Notes: generated by a model not told the origin, from the letters alone. Positions 10,894-24,085 are shown, numbered from the stretch's first letter. The stretch: 64,000 nt of DNA from Maea johnstoni (GCA_963942565.1 OZ012688.1:19478499-19542498), one strand, 5' to 3'. Numbers and translations are program-made.

Positions 10894-11035
10894 GAAAAAA
10901 AATATTGAAAAAAATCAATCTCAATATATTTTTAAGCAAAACTTAATTCTAAGAGTTGCAGGGCAATAGTTTAAGAAATCTTGAAAAAAATCAATCTCAA
11001 TATGTTTTTCAAACAATACTTAATTCAAAGAGTTA
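10894..11035 (+). repeat. 85-bp AT-rich tandem array, right part
   Basis: The array resumes after element C with AAACTTAATTCTAAGAGTTG and CAGGGCAATAGTTTAAGAAA. Intact units read GGCAATATTTTAAGAAATA. The junctions CAATATTTTAA | TTAAGAAAA therefore fit insertion at the TTAA inside a unit. Confidence 0.75.
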
Positions 11036-11574
11036 ACGTTTTATCCCGAAAGTTTTCATGCCTTGTGACCTGCATGCACTCCAGATGCTGATTGGTTCAA
11101 CTGTAATATGCTCTAGAGATGACAGGAGATTCAGGGTATCAGTATGAGCAGATTACACAGATCTTCCTGATACCACTTGACCCCTACGACACCCCTATCT
11201 CTTATTCATGGCAGTATGATACCACCTCAAACAATGCATTAGAACAATACACTCAAAGAGAACAATGGAACCAACGCATAATCCTTGTAGGCATTTGAAA
11301 AACAAGGTGTGCATTTCAGATAGTCTTTGAAATAGTGATGATGATGTCCACAATCCGGGATTAGACAGAATCACTTCCGCAAACAGTGAAACAAAGTATA
11401 AGTTAAATCCACAACCCTTGAAGATCCATGGCTCATAAAATCATGTAAATACTGAAATTAATACATGCTAAAATGAGGGTATTTTAAATTTTCATCTACA
11501 AAAATCCAATGCATTATTGTGAAGCTTCTCATTAAAGGTTTAAGGCGGCATCAGCAGCAACAGCAACAGCAGCA
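11036..11574. other. Unique sequence, nothing recognised
   Basis: Mixed-composition sequence with no frame, tandem unit or inverted repeat of note. An imperfect CAGCAG run leads into the next microsatellite. Confidence 0.4.
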
Positions 11575-12070
<496 letters not shown>

Positions 12071-12149
12071 TGGATATCTCTATTACATATGCTTGATGTA
12101 TATATTGACAATAAATCGTTCTTCCCTGCCTCCCTTATACCAGAAATCA

Positions 12150-12620
12150 CCCTGATGCCAGTTATCAAAACTCCCTGAGAAGACAGACAGCCGTGCAGAG
12201 ACATGCTATTTTCCTTAGAGAGCGCATCAGTGAGATTGATAAACTGTTGTCATGGCAGAGGGTCAGCGTTGCCGGGCATAAATATCGGCAGCGCACCCTT
12301 CTCCCGGCGGAGAGCTCTCCTGTATCAAAAGGAAACAAAAGAGCAGCGACAAGGCTGACAAATTTCTCAGGTGACATGATAGCGATACATCAGCACGCGG
12401 AATGGGCCGGTGGAGGGGCTGGAGCCTCTATCTACTGGCGCACACGCTACGCGGCGCGGTCCTCGGTCCGTCCCCCGGAGGGATGTCACGTCACTCAGGC
12501 TTGTCTCAGCCGCTCGCTGTGCCGGCCAAGATAACGATGAAATATACCCGCCATTATCATTAATAACTGCAGAAATAAGGCCCTCTCAAATAGTGCCATT
12601 GTGCAATTTTTCATGCTGAC
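12150..12620. other. GC-rich unique island (candidate regulatory sequence)
   Basis: Contains GGCGCACACGCTACGCGGCG and a CRE-like GATGTCACGTCACTC. The plus frame 12193-12534 and minus frame 12165-12377 overlap and show no known domain. Noncoding function is inferred. Confidence 0.3.
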
Positions 12621-13248
12621 GAGGATTACTTTTCATCTATTGTTTTACGCTGTGATTGCTTGCCTGGAATAATGCCCATGCCTCGTTTCAACAGCTTTTG
12701 TTAAATCAACTCTGCGCTCCAAAGCATGAACAAATCCTGCAGAGGTACCTTTTAAGCTTGAAAGCCTATTTTATGTAGCTGGATAAAAGAAAAAAATCTA
12801 ATATTGCATGTGGGATACTTTTGGTTCGGAGGTTTGACTCCTAAAATGTATTTTGTTTGGATGCTGCCATTTTTTTAATTGTACAGAGTTTGTCAAATTA
12901 GATACCCATTCAAAAGATTGAAATTAATATTTGAAGCTTCCTTTTAGGTTTAAGAGCTGGGAGCCTAGTTTACCATCTTTTGTAGTCCTGAAACTGAATA
13001 ATTGTAGAACTTTAAGGTGTTTGGGGCATATAGATTGAAGTGAGGAAGTTTTACTCTTGATACCATATCATAAGGAAAATGTAACTTTCACACGTCCACA
13101 TTTTCTGTCAAATCAACTCTACTTTCCAAAGAATGAAACTCTTATTTTCGAGTCAGAGAGTAAGAAGCTTAGTTTATAATCCTACAAAGTTATGGATAGA
13201 ATAATAAAAAATTATTACAATACAGAACTTGTAACATCATTATGCATC
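12621..13248. other. AT-rich sequence, nothing recognised
   Basis: Unique sequence; the phrase AAATCAACTCT.C.TTCCAAAG.ATGAA occurs twice (12703 and 13110), a weak hint of an old duplication of about 405 bp. Confidence 0.35.
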
Positions 13249-13461
13249 TTAACCCTTATGCTACTGGTGGCTAATTTGGCCAGTACAAAATGATGCAAAA
13301 GACATGGAAAATGATTGAAATCCTGACACATGGGTACTCATCTAAGGGTGCTCAGTGAGAGCTATCAAATGAATACCAAGACAACAGGGTTTAGATGCTT
13401 TTAAAAAACTGTAGCGTCCTTGTGCTTAGGACGAAAATGGCCTTAGCATTGGAAGGGTTAA
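13249..13461 (-). mobile_element. TTAA MITE family A
   Basis: Complete copy: TTAACCCTTATGCTACTGG at the left, GCATTGGAAGGGTTAA at the right, TTAA at both ends (13249-13252, 13458-13461). Confidence 0.85.
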
Positions 13462-13529
13462 TACATTTGTCCCCAGTTCCCAGTAAAAATATTAACTAGA
13501 TATGGAAGTAATCAAAAGGGAGATATTGA

Positions 13530-13720
13530 TTTGAGTGACTGCCAATTTATTCCTGCAGCAGCCTGACAATTCTGTTGAAATCTTTGAACTTAAATCATAG
13601 TTGGAAAAGTTAATTTGTAAGAGAAATATCAGAACATCAGAACAATACCAACAGCCCTCCATAAAATATTCTGCACAATACTCTTTGTATTCCTAAGTTA
13701 TTGTTAATTAAGTGAAAAAG
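13530..13720 (-). mobile_element. TTAA MITE family B, partial
   Basis: Minus-strand family B phrases in order: GCAGCCTGACAATTCTGTTG, AAATCTTTGAA, ACCAACAGCCCTCC, AAATATTCTGC and TAAGTTATTGTTAA. Terminal repeats are missing or diverged. Confidence 0.45.
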
Positions 13721-14429
13721 ATCCAGACAACATCGTCTAAAGAAACTCATATTAGCTGGGCTGGGTTATTATTTCTCTATGAGATTCTTTTTGAAAGGTG
13801 CTTTTGTTTCTGTATCTGGTTTGAGAGATAATGAAATTGTCATGCCTGAAAGAGTTCATGGAAGAGTTAAGTGTTGAAACTCGACTCCTTCTCAAATGTA
13901 TGACAAATTAGCCATATGTTGCAAAGAATAGAAATACCACATAAGTGTCACATAATAGCCATTAATATGTGGTTAGCTTGTGGTAGTGGTATTGTGGTTC
14001 CTAGGCTGTATGTGTCAGAAGCGATGATGCCACAAATTGACAAAGGCTACACTCACACCATAGAATAATCTGATTTTATTAAGTCACATATACAACACAA
14101 AACATGCCAGTTTTCAGCCTGGGAAAGATACAGTGAGCTTTTCATAGAGAGTAGAAGGGAAAAGGTTCAAACAATGAAAATAAAAAATAAATATGCAGAT
14201 ACACATACGTATAGAATAAACGCAAATTGATAATTATGCATAGTACAAGTTAATCATTTTCTTCTTATAGTTGGGTATATATTATGTATGTCAATTCACA
14301 AAACAAGTGCAAAGAAAGTTAAGTTTCATGATAAATTGCCGGTATATTTTTCTTTCCGAATTGGCTCCATGCCAACTTGTTCATCAGTGGTTGTTATGCA
14401 TGGCACCATGATGCACAGCATATCTATTT
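13721..14429. other. AT-rich sequence, nothing recognised
   Basis: No repeat family or credible frame seen. Confidence 0.35.
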
Positions 14430-15140
14430 TCCCCTGATTAAAGCTCATTTGCAGAGCTACTGTTCTAATCATAATAGTAATAACTATATAGCGGTGGCCG
14501 CACCTGGGTTCCCGACAATTGTGTCCCCACGCTCTCATCCAATGCCCCAGGCAATCTCTCTTCTCCGTTCTCATTGGCCGAGCCTGTCACCGACTAATCA
14601 ACGAATACCCGGCTATTCATTTCAGCAAATTCCAATGCTTTCTTGTAAATTACGGAGGCAGTTTTCCGTGAGCCGGGATCAGGCAATGATAGGACGTGAT
14701 GCAACTCCCGAATATTCAAACGAATCCTACAGTGCCGCGATGAGATATATTCGCATTCCGCGCACCACCAAATAAAGTGACCACACAAAATAGTTGTCAA
14801 TCATCTCAGCCGAAATGCTGGTTCGTTTCAATCAGTTTTTAAGCAGTGGCCGGGTAACGTGAATACGGAAGTACGTTATGAAGTTAATGAACTTGCATCT
14901 TGGGAAGTGGCGAAGTGTCCCAGATGGGTGTTACATGGACAGTGGCTCAACCCCGAAGGCCACGAGATGGACATTAAAACAAAGAAATATGTGCTCGCTC
15001 ATTTTCTCCATGTAAATTGCCACCACCCACCTGCATACAAAGTGGCCGTGTTCCCGCAGAGGGCAACGGACGCGCTTCCTTGAATAGCGCGCATGCCATC
15101 GCTGAAATGATACGAGTATCGCCATGGACACAATGAGCGC
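14430..15140. other. Higher-GC unique island (candidate regulatory sequence)
   Basis: Complex sequence with ATTGGCCGAGCCTGTCACC, GACTAATCAACGAATACCC and CACGAGATGGACATTAAAAC. The plus frame 14377-14775 has no recognisable domain, no plausible splice-bounded structure and competing minus frames. Confidence 0.3.
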
Positions 15141-15179
15141 TTAGCAACAACTACTACAGCTGCAGCACCGAAAACACGG

Positions 15180-15398
15180 CCTTCAAATATTTATACTAAT
15201 TTAAAGGCATATAAATATTTTAAAAAAAATGAATACATAATCCAGAACGTTACCAAAACTGCTTCAAATCCAAAGAACGCATTTAAGCCACAACCTTCAA
15301 ATATTTTCATCAATATAGACATATCTAAATATTTGAAAAACAAATTGAATTCACATATTCATATAGTTACAAGAACTGTTCCAGATCCAAAGAGCGCA
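15180..15398 (+). repeat. 114-bp tandem duplication, AT-rich
   Basis: CCTTCAAATATTT at 15180 and 15294 opens two diverged units ending CAAATCCAAAGAACGCA and CAGATCCAAAGAGCGCA. Confidence 0.65.
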
Positions 15399-16029
15399 AA
15401 AGCTAACTCCCTTAAAGGATAAGTATTGAAATATTTTAAAAGGCCATGGTATTCCTTGATAAAAAAGAAAAAACTTGAAATATTCTACAGACAAAAAACA
15501 TACCTTATATGTTTTCTGAAATAATAAAATACCTTTAAAATAATAAAATAACTGATAAAGATACCTTAATATAGAAGAATGAAAAAATCTGTGATATTTT
15601 GTTTGTTTACAAACTAAGCAAATTTACTTTGTAATATTCTATTGCCTTTGAAGGAACAAAACACTTTTCCCTAGAAAACAATTAAAGAAATTAAGAATTA
15701 AAAATTTAAAAATCAAAACATATTCTACATTACCAAGAGAACAAAACTCATTTTCATTAAAATCATAATGACACTTAGTATTCATCTTTCTTAAAGAATA
15801 CAAGATAATTAAAAATATAATATTCTATTTTCAAAAAAAAAAGCAATACCTCCTTCTTATTATCCACATATCAATCAACCTATTAAACAAAGGAATAAAA
15901 TATGAGAGATATTCTCTTTTTATAAGAAAAGGATAAAAATCACTTGTCACGTAGCTGTTCAAATTTCACTCGATGACAATCATAATTATTTTTTAAGCAA
16001 AAATCTGGCGTTTTCTCTCTCCATATCTG
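15399..16029. other. Very AT-rich sequence, nothing recognised
   Basis: Long A-rich stretches with no frame or clear repeat unit. Confidence 0.4.
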
Positions 16030-16260
16030 AAAAATAATCTCGTCTATTTTCCAACATTCCAATAATGTCAGTGGCCTTGTCAGTCATCGTTACGATGATA
16101 GCGTATTTCTGCCCCTCTATTTACCCATTAAGTGTTAATCAAAGACATCAGGGCTCATTAGTATTCATAGCTATCTCACAATGTCATTCCCAATTCGCTC
16201 AGCCGTCGGGCCACAAAGAGTGCATCGCACCTCAACTAAAACTGTTATGATTTATTCCTA
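16030..16260. other. Moderate-GC unique island
   Basis: Contains GTCAGTCATCGTTACGATGA, CATTAAGTGTTAATCAAAG and CTCATTAGTATTCATAGC, which are homeodomain-like and CAAT-like words. No coding signal is seen. Regulatory role inferred. Confidence 0.25.
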
Positions 16261-16427
16261 ATGAATTATGTAAAGATGAGTAATAGACACTGATTATCTT
16301 ATCAATACTAAATCTGTCGATTTCATAGCCCTGTGGCAATAATGCAGAGCTTCTTTTGGCCGCAGAAACAGAGAGTTAATGTCTCTTCATCAATTACAAA
16401 TCCTCCTGCCCCAAACATATTTATATT

Positions 16428-16688
<261 letters not shown>

Positions 16689-16959
16689 CACGTATATTTA
16701 TGAAATCCAGATGGTTTACAGCATTGTGGATATATTGGATGAATCACTTGGATATGTAAACAGAAACTGGATATGTTAACAGATAAAGGTAAACATAATA
16801 GGTAAACAGAAATGATTTTATTCATCCTTCAATTTGTTCATAAAACTTGCATAGATTGAGAAAATAAATCAATCTAGTAGGAGTTATCCCTTTGACCCTT
16901 TTATGACCAGAGAGGAAAAAAAGGTTTGACTTAATTTTGGTGGTATTAATCTCCTTCAT

Positions 16960-17095
16960 AAAATTATCTTTCGTAAAATATTTGAAGGAGAAATATTGAT
17001 CAGAACCGAGCTTGAAATTTCTCTTTAAATATTTTGTGAATGTCTGCTTCACTCCCAATTAGTAGTTTTCAAACGAATCACAGCTCCAGAAGACA
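16960..17095 (-). mobile_element. TTAA MITE family B, internal fragment
   Basis: GAAGGAGAAATATTGATCAG, TTTAAATATTTTGTGAATGT and CCCAATTAGTAGTTTTCAAA match the family B interior read on the minus strand. No ends. Confidence 0.4.
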
Positions 17096-17111
17096 ATTTT
17101 GATTAAGAACC

Positions 17112-17346
17112 TTAACCTATTCATGCCTAGATATTTCTTTGATCAGTTTTATCTGGACATATGATACTTTTGAAAATAACCTCAATATTCTTTTGAAAAT
17201 AACTTTAAAATTCTTTTGAAAAATAACCTTTAAAATATATAAGCATCAATTGTCCAAATATTTAAAGTAGATTAGTGGGTTTGTCAATAAATGAAAGTTC
17301 CAATCCCAAATTGTAGAAGAATTTTCAGGCATCAAAAATGTGTTAA
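17112..17346 (+). mobile_element. TTAA MITE family B, degraded copy
   Basis: Starts TTAACCTATTCATGCCTAG, carries TATCTGGACATATGATACTT and TTGAAAATAAC (three times, a local expansion), ends CAGGCATCAAAAATGTGTTAA. Confidence 0.55.
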
Positions 17347-17449
17347 TCCAATCTATAGTTGCCTCCTTTGTTTAACTCAAGACCTGGCCCTAGGGTTTTT
17401 AATTATATCCACATTTGCATGCTAAGTACAACGAATGACCTTAAATTTG

Positions 17450-17950
17450 ATAAATCAGTGCTACAATTGATATAACTGAGAACAGCTCGAAATGCAAATG
17501 AAATCATTCTTATCGATTCAAAATCGTTAAGATGCTGACCAATCGGAAAAGCAGGTTAATTAGATTCATCAATGAATAAATAAAACTCATCTTATACGGA
17601 AATGAAGATAAATGAAAAGATGATTTATTTCGTGGCAAATATGCAAATTCCACAACTGGAAAGAGTTGACATATGCGAGGACCGACATCTCAAAAATAAC
17701 TCGTCACAACATCTGTGGTGGGAAATATCCACACGGCGAAATTCGACTACAGGTATGTCAACACCCCTAACGCGGTACACCTGCAACCAATTCTACCCAC
17801 GATCCTTTGCAGCATCCCGGGATGCTGTTTTTCTGGGAGTGATTTAGGCGCAGTCGGCGCTTATGTCAGGTTTGGCCCACCGCCGCTCCGAGGTGGATAG
17901 TTGTAATGCTTAGGCGCTAATATTATCCGGCTAGCAGGGGAGAAACTGAT
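17450..17950. other. Moderate-GC unique island (candidate regulatory sequence)
   Basis: Includes GAAATGCAAATGAAATC (POU-octamer-like), TGACCAATCGGAAAAGCAGG and GGTTAATTAGATTCATCAATG. Frames 17602-17847 and 17715-17900 overlap and lack homology. Noncoding function inferred. Confidence 0.28.
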
Positions 17951-18028
17951 AGTCAGCATCGTGGCCAACAACACATGTAAGTTGTTTTAGCTGATGATGA
18001 TCAGCTGACCTTCCTATGAGGGAGAAGG

Positions 18029-18054
18029 GGGGGGGGGGGGGTGGGGAGAGGGGG
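18029..18054. repeat. G-rich homopolymer tract
   Basis: Interrupted poly-G. Confidence 0.9.
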
Positions 18055-18101
18055 TAACTTACTTTACCCATCTTGACCCATTATTGCCTGTAGCACCTCC
18101 A

Positions 18102-18336
<235 letters not shown>

Positions 18337-18541
18337 CTCTGTATGCTGTCCTGCTATATTTAGAAAGCCTGACCCAGGTCACAAGGGCTGGAGAGGTAAA
18401 GTTTACGAGAGGACAGAACCACAGGATCATCAATTAATCTTAACCTGCCTCAGACTTGGACCGATATCCGCGTGGAATCTCCTATGAAAACTCAGACCCG
18501 AATGAGCTGTAGATTCCACATTCTCTGCCACACTCCCTTCT

Positions 18542-18760
18542 TAACCCTATCATGCCCAGCATGCCCCTCGAAAAGTATCGCTTGAATCTGCAAAATGTTA
18601 GACACATTTAAAGTACACGATAGATTACAGGTTGAAAAACAGTCAAAAGTTGGGTTCTGATTAACATTTCCCCTTCAACTATTTCTTGAAGGATGGTTTT
18701 ATAAGAGAGATATCACCAAAATTGTGAGTTTGGACTCAGCTGGTTGGAGATCCCCTTTTG
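18542..18760 (+). mobile_element. TTAA MITE family B, degraded copy
   Basis: Starts TTAACCCTATCATGCCCAGC and carries CCTCGAAAAGTATCG, AACATTTCCCCTTCAACTAT and GATATCACCAAAATTGTGAG in family order. The 3' terminus is lost. Confidence 0.5.
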
Positions 18761-19419
18761 TCCCAACCTACAATATATTTTCAAATTAACCGTGGAATTA
18801 AACTAATAGATTCATCAACACAGGGAAAGCCCTTATATATTAAGGAAATCCGTGGAATTAACCTTAAAGTGAGTAGGGGCACCCGTTATTCCTTATCCGT
18901 TGATTTAAAAAGCAACTGTTAAGAGTTTCCTGAACATTTAAAGGTTTCCTCTGTGTAAAGGGTAACCTGATGTGTAAATCTTAAGCGTACCTAGACCCAG
19001 TCTTCAGTCTTCTTTGATCAATGATCCCTTTGCATTTCGCGATGCTCTTAATTCTGCAATATTTGGGCTATATACTTTCTATGTAATGGCTGGAACTGTA
19101 ACAACTATGGCAATATGATAATGAGTATAACAATGACAATTTTCACAATTACCAAAACACTTAAACCATGCTTTTTATACAAGCATTTAACTACATCTAT
19201 ACTTAAGTTACAGTTGAATACTCTAATCTGATACCCATTAACTGATAATCACTACCGATCATACTAAATATCTACAACATGTGCAGCTGGTCTGGTTAGC
19301 ATAGGCTTAGATGACCAAACACAAGTGGATTCGAAACCAGCCAGCCAACCTGTAAATGCTAGCCTCAACCAGCGTCAACTAATAGCCCCCCTAATAGCCC
19401 TAAATTGGTGCACAGCTGA
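18761..19419. other. Unique sequence, nothing recognised
   Basis: CCGTGGAATTAA occurs twice, 60 bp apart (about 18790 and 18850). Otherwise featureless. Confidence 0.35.
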
Positions 19420-19590
19420 TGGTGGAGATCAGGTTTCTCTGTAATGTAATCGATACGAGAGCCCTGATTGGTCATTGTTCCCACGTGGCCTCGCGCTGCT
19501 GCCAGTCAGCGACTCCTGGCATGAGTCCAGCATCTCACTATAGTGCATACAGTAATTGATCTCTCGCTACATATCCATTCTTTTCTTTAT
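19420..19590. other. Short higher-GC island
   Basis: Contains GATTGGTCATTGTTCCCACG and TGGCCTCGCGCTGCTGCCAG. No frame. Regulatory role only inferred. Confidence 0.25.
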
Positions 19591-19675
19591 CCAAGGCATA
19601 GGCCTCCTTTGCTTACTTTCCCAGAGAGGTTAAGATACCAGGGAGAAACAGTAAGGGAGCAATCATCATATAAAC

Positions 19676-19830
19676 ATATTGGGCCCAGTGCACAGTGAAC
19701 GCATACTTGTGTTGCCCAGCGCAACAAACAAGCCTGTAGTGTAATCAGTGTTGCACTCAGGTCACTAATCACTGGAGAATTGAATTTCTAAAGCGCCTAT
19801 TGGCTGCAAGCATGGTATATCAAGTGATGA
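19676..19830 (+). repeat. Single-unit relative of the 48-bp element
   Basis: GGGCCCAGTGCACAGTG, CGCATACTTGTGTTGCCCAG, CAAACAAGCCTGTAGTGTAA, TCAGTGTTGCACTC and CTATTGGCTGCAAGCATGG match 2240-2682 in order, but only one diverged 48-bp unit is present. Confidence 0.65.
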
Positions 19831-20053
19831 TGCCCTGCTGTGACCTGTACCTCAGATCACAAGGCGAAACAGATCACACAGCAAAATCTGCCGGCAGTGA
19901 GTCCGCGTTATTTTCGTCTAAGATCATCCACATCTCCAGTCAGCTGAGAGAAAGCCAGGTCCATATTCTTTATATTATTGGCTGACCACTGACACTAGTC
20001 CTTTACAAACCCCATGCCAACAACTGCCAGGGATTTTTATGTCTAATTTGATA

Positions 20054-20210
20054 TTAACCCATTCACACCTAAAACTTACACAGTGTCTGAAACAAGAAGA
20101 AGTCTTGATAGCAAAAGCAATATTTTGAATGCATTTGACAGAAAGTTTTTTATAAACTACCTCAAAAATTATCAGGCCTGTTTTGGCTGCTCTAGGTGTA
20201 AATGGGTTAA
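20054..20210 (+). mobile_element. TTAA MITE family B, short complete copy
   Basis: 157 bp from TTAACCCATTCACACCTA to TAGGTGTAAATGGGTTAA, with TTAA at 20054-20057 and 20207-20210. The terminal repeats pair over about 18 bp. Confidence 0.85.
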
Positions 20211-20615
20211 TAATCTCTCTTTAGATATTTTCTTATAATCTCCTATTCAATAAGTCAAGTTCTAGGTTGTCAGGCCAAAAGTGCAATCCAGCTGCACATA
20301 GGTTAAAATAGTGAGAAATTGACCAGTTTCATTTAAGGACATTCGCCCAAAATTGCAGGATATATAATTTACAATAAAGTATCTACTTTAAGCCACCTGG
20401 TGAATCAGGGCTGATTATTTCAACATCTAGCTATAAAGACTCTAAGCATGTGCTTTCTGTAGTTAGCTGCAATATCAATTGGTTTTTATCACCTATAAAA
20501 CTACTTATAATGTTTGACCACTTATACAGAGTAGCCATTTAGCACTCATGCCCACAGTGTAAGAGTTTAATACCCCTATAACTCACCACAAAGCATTCTA
20601 GGGAAGTTGAGATTT
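20211..20615. other. Unique sequence, nothing recognised
   Basis: No repeat family or frame seen. Confidence 0.4.
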
Positions 20616-20650
20616 GGGGGGGGGGGGGGGGGGGGGGGAGGGGGGGGGAG
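20616..20650. repeat. Poly-G tract
   Basis: About 32 guanines with two single-base interruptions. Confidence 0.95.
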
Positions 20651-20721
20651 CACAGAATCAAATCGTACATAATCAAATACAAATAATAATGGAATACTTT
20701 CATGTATTTGCATCAAGTACA

Positions 20722-21202
<481 letters not shown>

Positions 21203-21279
21203 AGAAATTTATATACCCATATGTATGTATGAGGGAAATTTTAATTTTCAAACTTTCAAATTTATAGTGTGTGTATGTG

Positions 21280-21830
21280 TGTTCACCTGCCTCAAAGGGC
21301 AACATAAATGGCCATGTTGCCAATAGAACACCTGCGTCGTGAACACCTCGCGCTGCTGATAGGCTGAACACATTGCGTGTGTAGTGTTGGCTCAGCTGGC
21401 ACACTACTCCGCCTCCAACAAGCCATCTGTTGAGAGCCTCCAACTTCTCCAATTGCATCGGGGAAGCCGATCCCTTTTCTGACATTTATGGCTTCCCGAG
21501 GGATGGACGTGTAAATCTTCACCACATGTTACCACCACGTTCGCCGGCCGTAAAACCAACTTTTTAATCCTAATAAACATATTTGTTGTTCCTCGGGAGC
21601 CGGCCCTCAATTCCCTGGACCCACATTCACACCCCGGCTACCACGGCACCACTGCGCCGCCACACGCCACCGCTGATACCGCCACCGACGCCACCAGCAG
21701 CAGTGGCCAGCTTGCTGTGAAATTACAGCTGGGGCTCAAAGAAGTCAGGTGACTGACCGGTCCCTGTAAACTTTCCAACTTCACAGCAAACAAGCTTAAT
21801 AATTAAGGCCCTTGCTGTCTTGACAGGATG
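21280..21830. other. GC-rich unique island (candidate regulatory sequence)
   Basis: Contains CACCTCGCGCTGCTGATAGG, GCATCGGGGAAGCCGATCCC and a proline-codon-like run of CACCG. Three overlapping minus frames (21183-21610) have no recognisable domain. Noncoding function inferred. Confidence 0.3.
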
Positions 21831-21892
21831 CCTTTAGAAGCAAGGATGGAATAAAAACCTTTCAACTGAGATATCTTGTCTATGTAGTTCCT

Positions 21893-22092
21893 TTAACCCT
21901 TCCAATGCTGAAGCTAATTTTGTCCAAAGCACAAGGACACAAAATGTTTTTGAAAACCATATAAACCCTCTCATGTTGGTATTCATTGTATAGCTCTCAC
22001 TGGGTACTCTCAGATGAGTACCCATGTGCCAGGGTTTCAGTAAGTTTTCAGGTTTATTGCATCATTTTGTATTGGCCAAATTAGCCACCAGC
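21893..22092 (+). mobile_element. TTAA MITE family A, 3'-truncated
   Basis: Starts TTAACCCTTCCAATGCTGAA and runs to AATTAGCCACCAGC, then loses the last dozen bases. Confidence 0.75.
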
Positions 22093-22780
22093 TAATTCGG
22101 ATATAATATAAATTGTTCTAATACGAAAATATAACCTACTCCATAGTAGCAGGGATGGAATAATTTTTCATCTACAATGTCTTTTCTATTTATTCATTGA
22201 ATACTTGGTAGAGCTGCACTCACCCCTCACTAACTAGAGTGGCTCAAGTATTGAAGCCAGAGGAGCCGAGCTCGAGCTGCATGGAGTGGTCAACTCATCT
22301 ATGAAGGGAACACAAACCTAACAGAGAACATCTCATTATTACTGCTAATCACTGTCAATTCTTGTTACAATCCCCAATGTATACAGAGATTGTTGAGTGT
22401 TATAGCACATTTTAAAATGAAATATACATATAAAAGTTAATAAACCTCCATCAGTAAGTATTTATTTCTTAATAATTGCCGGCCTGCATAATATATATTT
22501 TTTTAAATGCACATCTGTGAGCTCATGAGTCACAATGGTGGTGAACTCATGAGTTGATCTCCCTCTGTAAGTGCAGCTCTAATACTGGGATACATTTATA
22601 TTGTTCTAATACAAAAAAACACACATTCTCCAATACAAATCGCATGTACTCATCCAGCTTTGCAGTGTTATTGTGTAATCTATTTTCCAATAATTACTTT
22701 GTAAAATAAAAATAGTGGCCTTAATTCTTAGGGTGGTCAATATTTCCAAGAATTTATGGTATACCTAGCATATAAAGATA
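22093..22780. other. Unique AT-rich sequence
   Basis: The words GAGCTCATGAGT/GTGAACTCATGAGT form short repeats near 22520. Nothing else is recognised. Confidence 0.35.
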
Positions 22781-22958
22781 TACAGGTGAACTTGGATATG
22801 ACGGACCACTGTACTACAATTTTTGCATATGACGGACAACATGCTTGGTCCCAGTCTGATGCATAACAAGTATTTGTCATATGTATACGACGGATTTTGC
22901 ATATGACGGACCAATTTTCCTGGTCCCATTGAGTCCGTCATATCCAAGTTCACCTGTA
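22781..22958. mobile_element. pogo/Tigger-like MITE
   Basis: TA at each end (22781-22782, 22957-22958) flanks terminal inverted repeats identical over 24 bp, starting CAGGTGAACTTGGATATGAC. CAGNNGAAC...GATATGACG ends with a TA target are typical of pogo/Tigger members of the Tc1/mariner group. The interior repeats TATGACGGAC and TTGGTCCCA several times and has no frame, so it is non-autonomous. Confidence 0.8.
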
Positions 22959-23114
22959 TTAATTAACCAATCAATGTGAAGAGTTCTCCTTGATAGATCT
23001 ATGTCATCTGGATCAATGGTATTTTTGCAACCAAACACAAGATGCACACACAAATTCACAAAAGATCTGAAGGAGAGTGTGTTGACTTTCTATCAACAAT
23101 GCCTGCCCTGTATG

Positions 23115-23423
23115 CAGGGTCTTAGCCAGGATTTCAAAAAATGCCTGTCCAAAACAGCAATTTCAAAAATTTTGCCCATCCAGATTTAGCTACCTATCTA
23201 CCTCATATCCTTATACTAGCTACATTTTATAGCCTAGTGTGTCAATGAGGGCAATTTACACTTCGGCTATGTCCTAGGAGATGGTTTGTTCGGAAAATAT
23301 TTGGTTATTACACCCCAAAAGTCAAAATTAAAAAATCACCATAGAAATTATTGCCTGTCCAAAAAGTAGGTTTTTAGGAAACTACCTGTCCAAAAGACAG
23401 GTCGGGTCCTGGCTAAGTCCCTG
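23115..23423 (+). mobile_element. hAT-like MITE family G, copy 1
   Basis: Ends CAGGGTCTTAGCCAGGA and TCCTGGCTAAGTCCCTG are inverted repeats. The flanks are a perfect 8-bp duplication, CCTGTATG (23107-23114, 23424-23431). CAGGG ends with 8-bp duplications indicate the hAT superfamily. TGCCTGTCCAAAA words lie near both ends. Non-coding. Confidence 0.85.
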
Positions 23424-23585
23424 CCTGTATGAAAAGAATACAACCATATAGACTGGACTGCAGGACTTGAGATTGTGGGTGGGGTTTAACGGCGATTAGA
23501 GAACCTGAAGTTTTGAAATCTCCCAGCGTTTTTAACCAAAGCCTGACCCCGGGAGAGGCGTTCAAACTATAAGCAGTTTCCACTG

Positions 23586-23768
23586 TTAATCCTGATGGTG
23601 GCTTATTTGGCAAAATGAAGCAAAACATCTGAGAAATATTTGAAACCCTGGCATATGTGTACTCATCTGAGAGTACTCGGCGAGAGCTATCCAATGAATA
23701 CCAACATAATAGATGGTTTTCAAATATTGTGCTTTGGATGAAATTACTCCCTGCATTGGAAGGGTTAA
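23586..23768 (-). mobile_element. TTAA MITE family A
   Basis: TTAATCCTGATGGTGGC to GCATTGGAAGGGTTAA; TTAA on both sides. Slightly shortened interior. Confidence 0.8.
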
Positions 23769-23989
23769 CACTCTAGGCCAGGCCCTGAATAACAGAGAGA
23801 GGAAGTTTCATTCCTACCTTTTTCCTGTTGGTCGGAGCTGTCACCTGGAGAGACTATGGAAAAGAGGTCCGCCGCTCCCGACTCACCTGCAAAAACAAAT
23901 AACCACAAAAACATCACACAATGGAAGAAATCAACAAAAATAGAGCATGCACTAAAATTGTAAATAGACCAGCACAGGGTCTTATGTCA

Positions 23990-24085
23990 TTATCACTGTC
24001 ATCATCATCCTCATTAAAATTGTCATCGTCATCATCATCATTAACACCACCACCACCATCATCATCATCATCACCATCATCATCA
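23990..24085. repeat. (ATC)n microsatellite, imperfect
   Basis: ATC/ACC repeats over about 95 bp. Confidence 0.85.

Noticed and set aside
14377-14775. 132-codon frame, considered as an exon
   Set aside because: No domain, and the composition matches the noncoding island around it.
18029-18054. Poly-G tracts as biologically special sites
   Set aside because: Homopolymer runs occur on both strands across the window with no shared context, and their lengths are prone to sequencing error.
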